Assembly: GCA_902479075.1 (NCBI GenBank)
Contig: CABSNK010000028.1
Coordinates: 1-20,549, forward strand
Direction: 5' to 3'
Length of the DNA stretch: 20,549 bases
Source of the DNA: an uncultured Collinsella sp.
Lineage (GTDB): Bacteria > Actinomycetota > Coriobacteriia > Coriobacteriales > Coriobacteriaceae
The number at the start of each line of letters is the position of its first letter. Within the stretch, counting starts at the first letter, position 1. Both the position numbers and the translations under genes were made by a program. Under the pieces are notes generated by a model, which searched no databases, was not told where the DNA came from, and was given only the letters and a program-made list of their open reading frames with translations. Below, piece after piece: positions 20,350 through 20,549 of this stretch.

Positions 20350-20549
20350 CTACTCAGCCATCTGAGCCTGGACGGCGGTGATGGCCACGACACCCACGAT
20401 GTCGTCGGCAGAGCAGCCGCGCGACAGGTCGTTGACCGGCTTGGCGATGCCCTGCAGGATGGGGCCGTAGGCGTCAGCGCCGGCGAAGCGCTGGACCAGC
20501 TTGTAGCCGATGTTGCCGGCCTCGAGGTCGGGGAACACGAGCACGTTGG
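20350..20549 (-). CDS. pta: Phosphate acetyltransferase, C-terminal part (cut by the window edge)
   Basis: Only the last 65 codons and the TAG stop (20350-20352) lie in the window; the gene continues beyond 20549. The visible end (VLVFPDLEAGNIGYKLVQRF, GPILQGIAKPVNDLSRG, VGVVAITAVQA) is the highly conserved C-terminus of Pta, which converts acetyl-CoA and phosphate to acetyl phosphate, the substrate of acetate kinase. It is convergent with the two kinase genes rather than in the common pta-ackA operon order. The start and the promoter cannot be seen. Confidence 0.93.
   Translation of the reverse strand, partial: NVLVFPDLEAGNIGYKLVQRFAGADAYGPILQGIAKPVNDLSRGCSADDIVGVVAITAVQAQMAE

Overview
The window is about 20.5 kb of GC-rich bacterial chromosome with tightly packed genes on both strands. 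Gene content suggests a fermentative actinobacterium of the class Coriobacteriia, most likely Collinsella or a close relative. Pointers are a fused EcfA-A' transporter ATPase, a secreted C69 dipeptidase with a membrane tail, a D-aspartate racemase/ligase pair, and two tandem acetate kinases facing phosphate acetyltransferase. This placement is inference from gene content. No rRNA, tRNA, CRISPR array or intact transposase was seen.

Left part (1-3742): a secreted coiled-coil/lysozyme-like cell-wall protein (minus) diverges from a two-gene plus-strand operon, an ATP-grasp D-aspartate ligase followed by an aspartate racemase. The operon predicts D-Asp in the peptidoglycan cross-bridge. The 314-base region between the divergent units is rich in dyads of SoxR/MerR type.

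Transport region (3771-7326, minus): from its promoter, the order is a 22-codon leader peptide with three consecutive Trp codons, a terminator hairpin with a competing pairing, a small membrane S component, a fused EcfA-A' ATPase and EcfT. This reads as a tryptophan (TrpP-like) ECF importer under ribosome-mediated transcription attenuation. The three transporter proteins together contain a single Trp residue. The S-ecfA gap carries two palindromic repeats.

Middle (7457-15144): a C69 dipeptidase; a diacylglycerol/lipid-kinase-like gene with a translationally coupled 30-residue membrane miniprotein; RNase D; a membrane zinc peptidase of the YugP type; exonuclease VII large and small subunits; and a HIT-family nucleotide hydrolase. 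Several palindromic repeats lie between these genes. One of them, after the RNase D gene, shares a 46-nt core (41/46 identical) with the repeat after the S component, although the outer arms differ completely and are still self-complementary.

Right part (15186-20549): a LysR regulator and an MFS exporter, visibly more AT-rich than their surroundings; two 392-residue acetate kinases in tandem, of which the first has altered active-site motifs; a 131-bp nested palindrome; and the 3' end of pta on the minus strand, which runs off the window. Pta plus AckA would convert acetyl-CoA to acetate with ATP formation.
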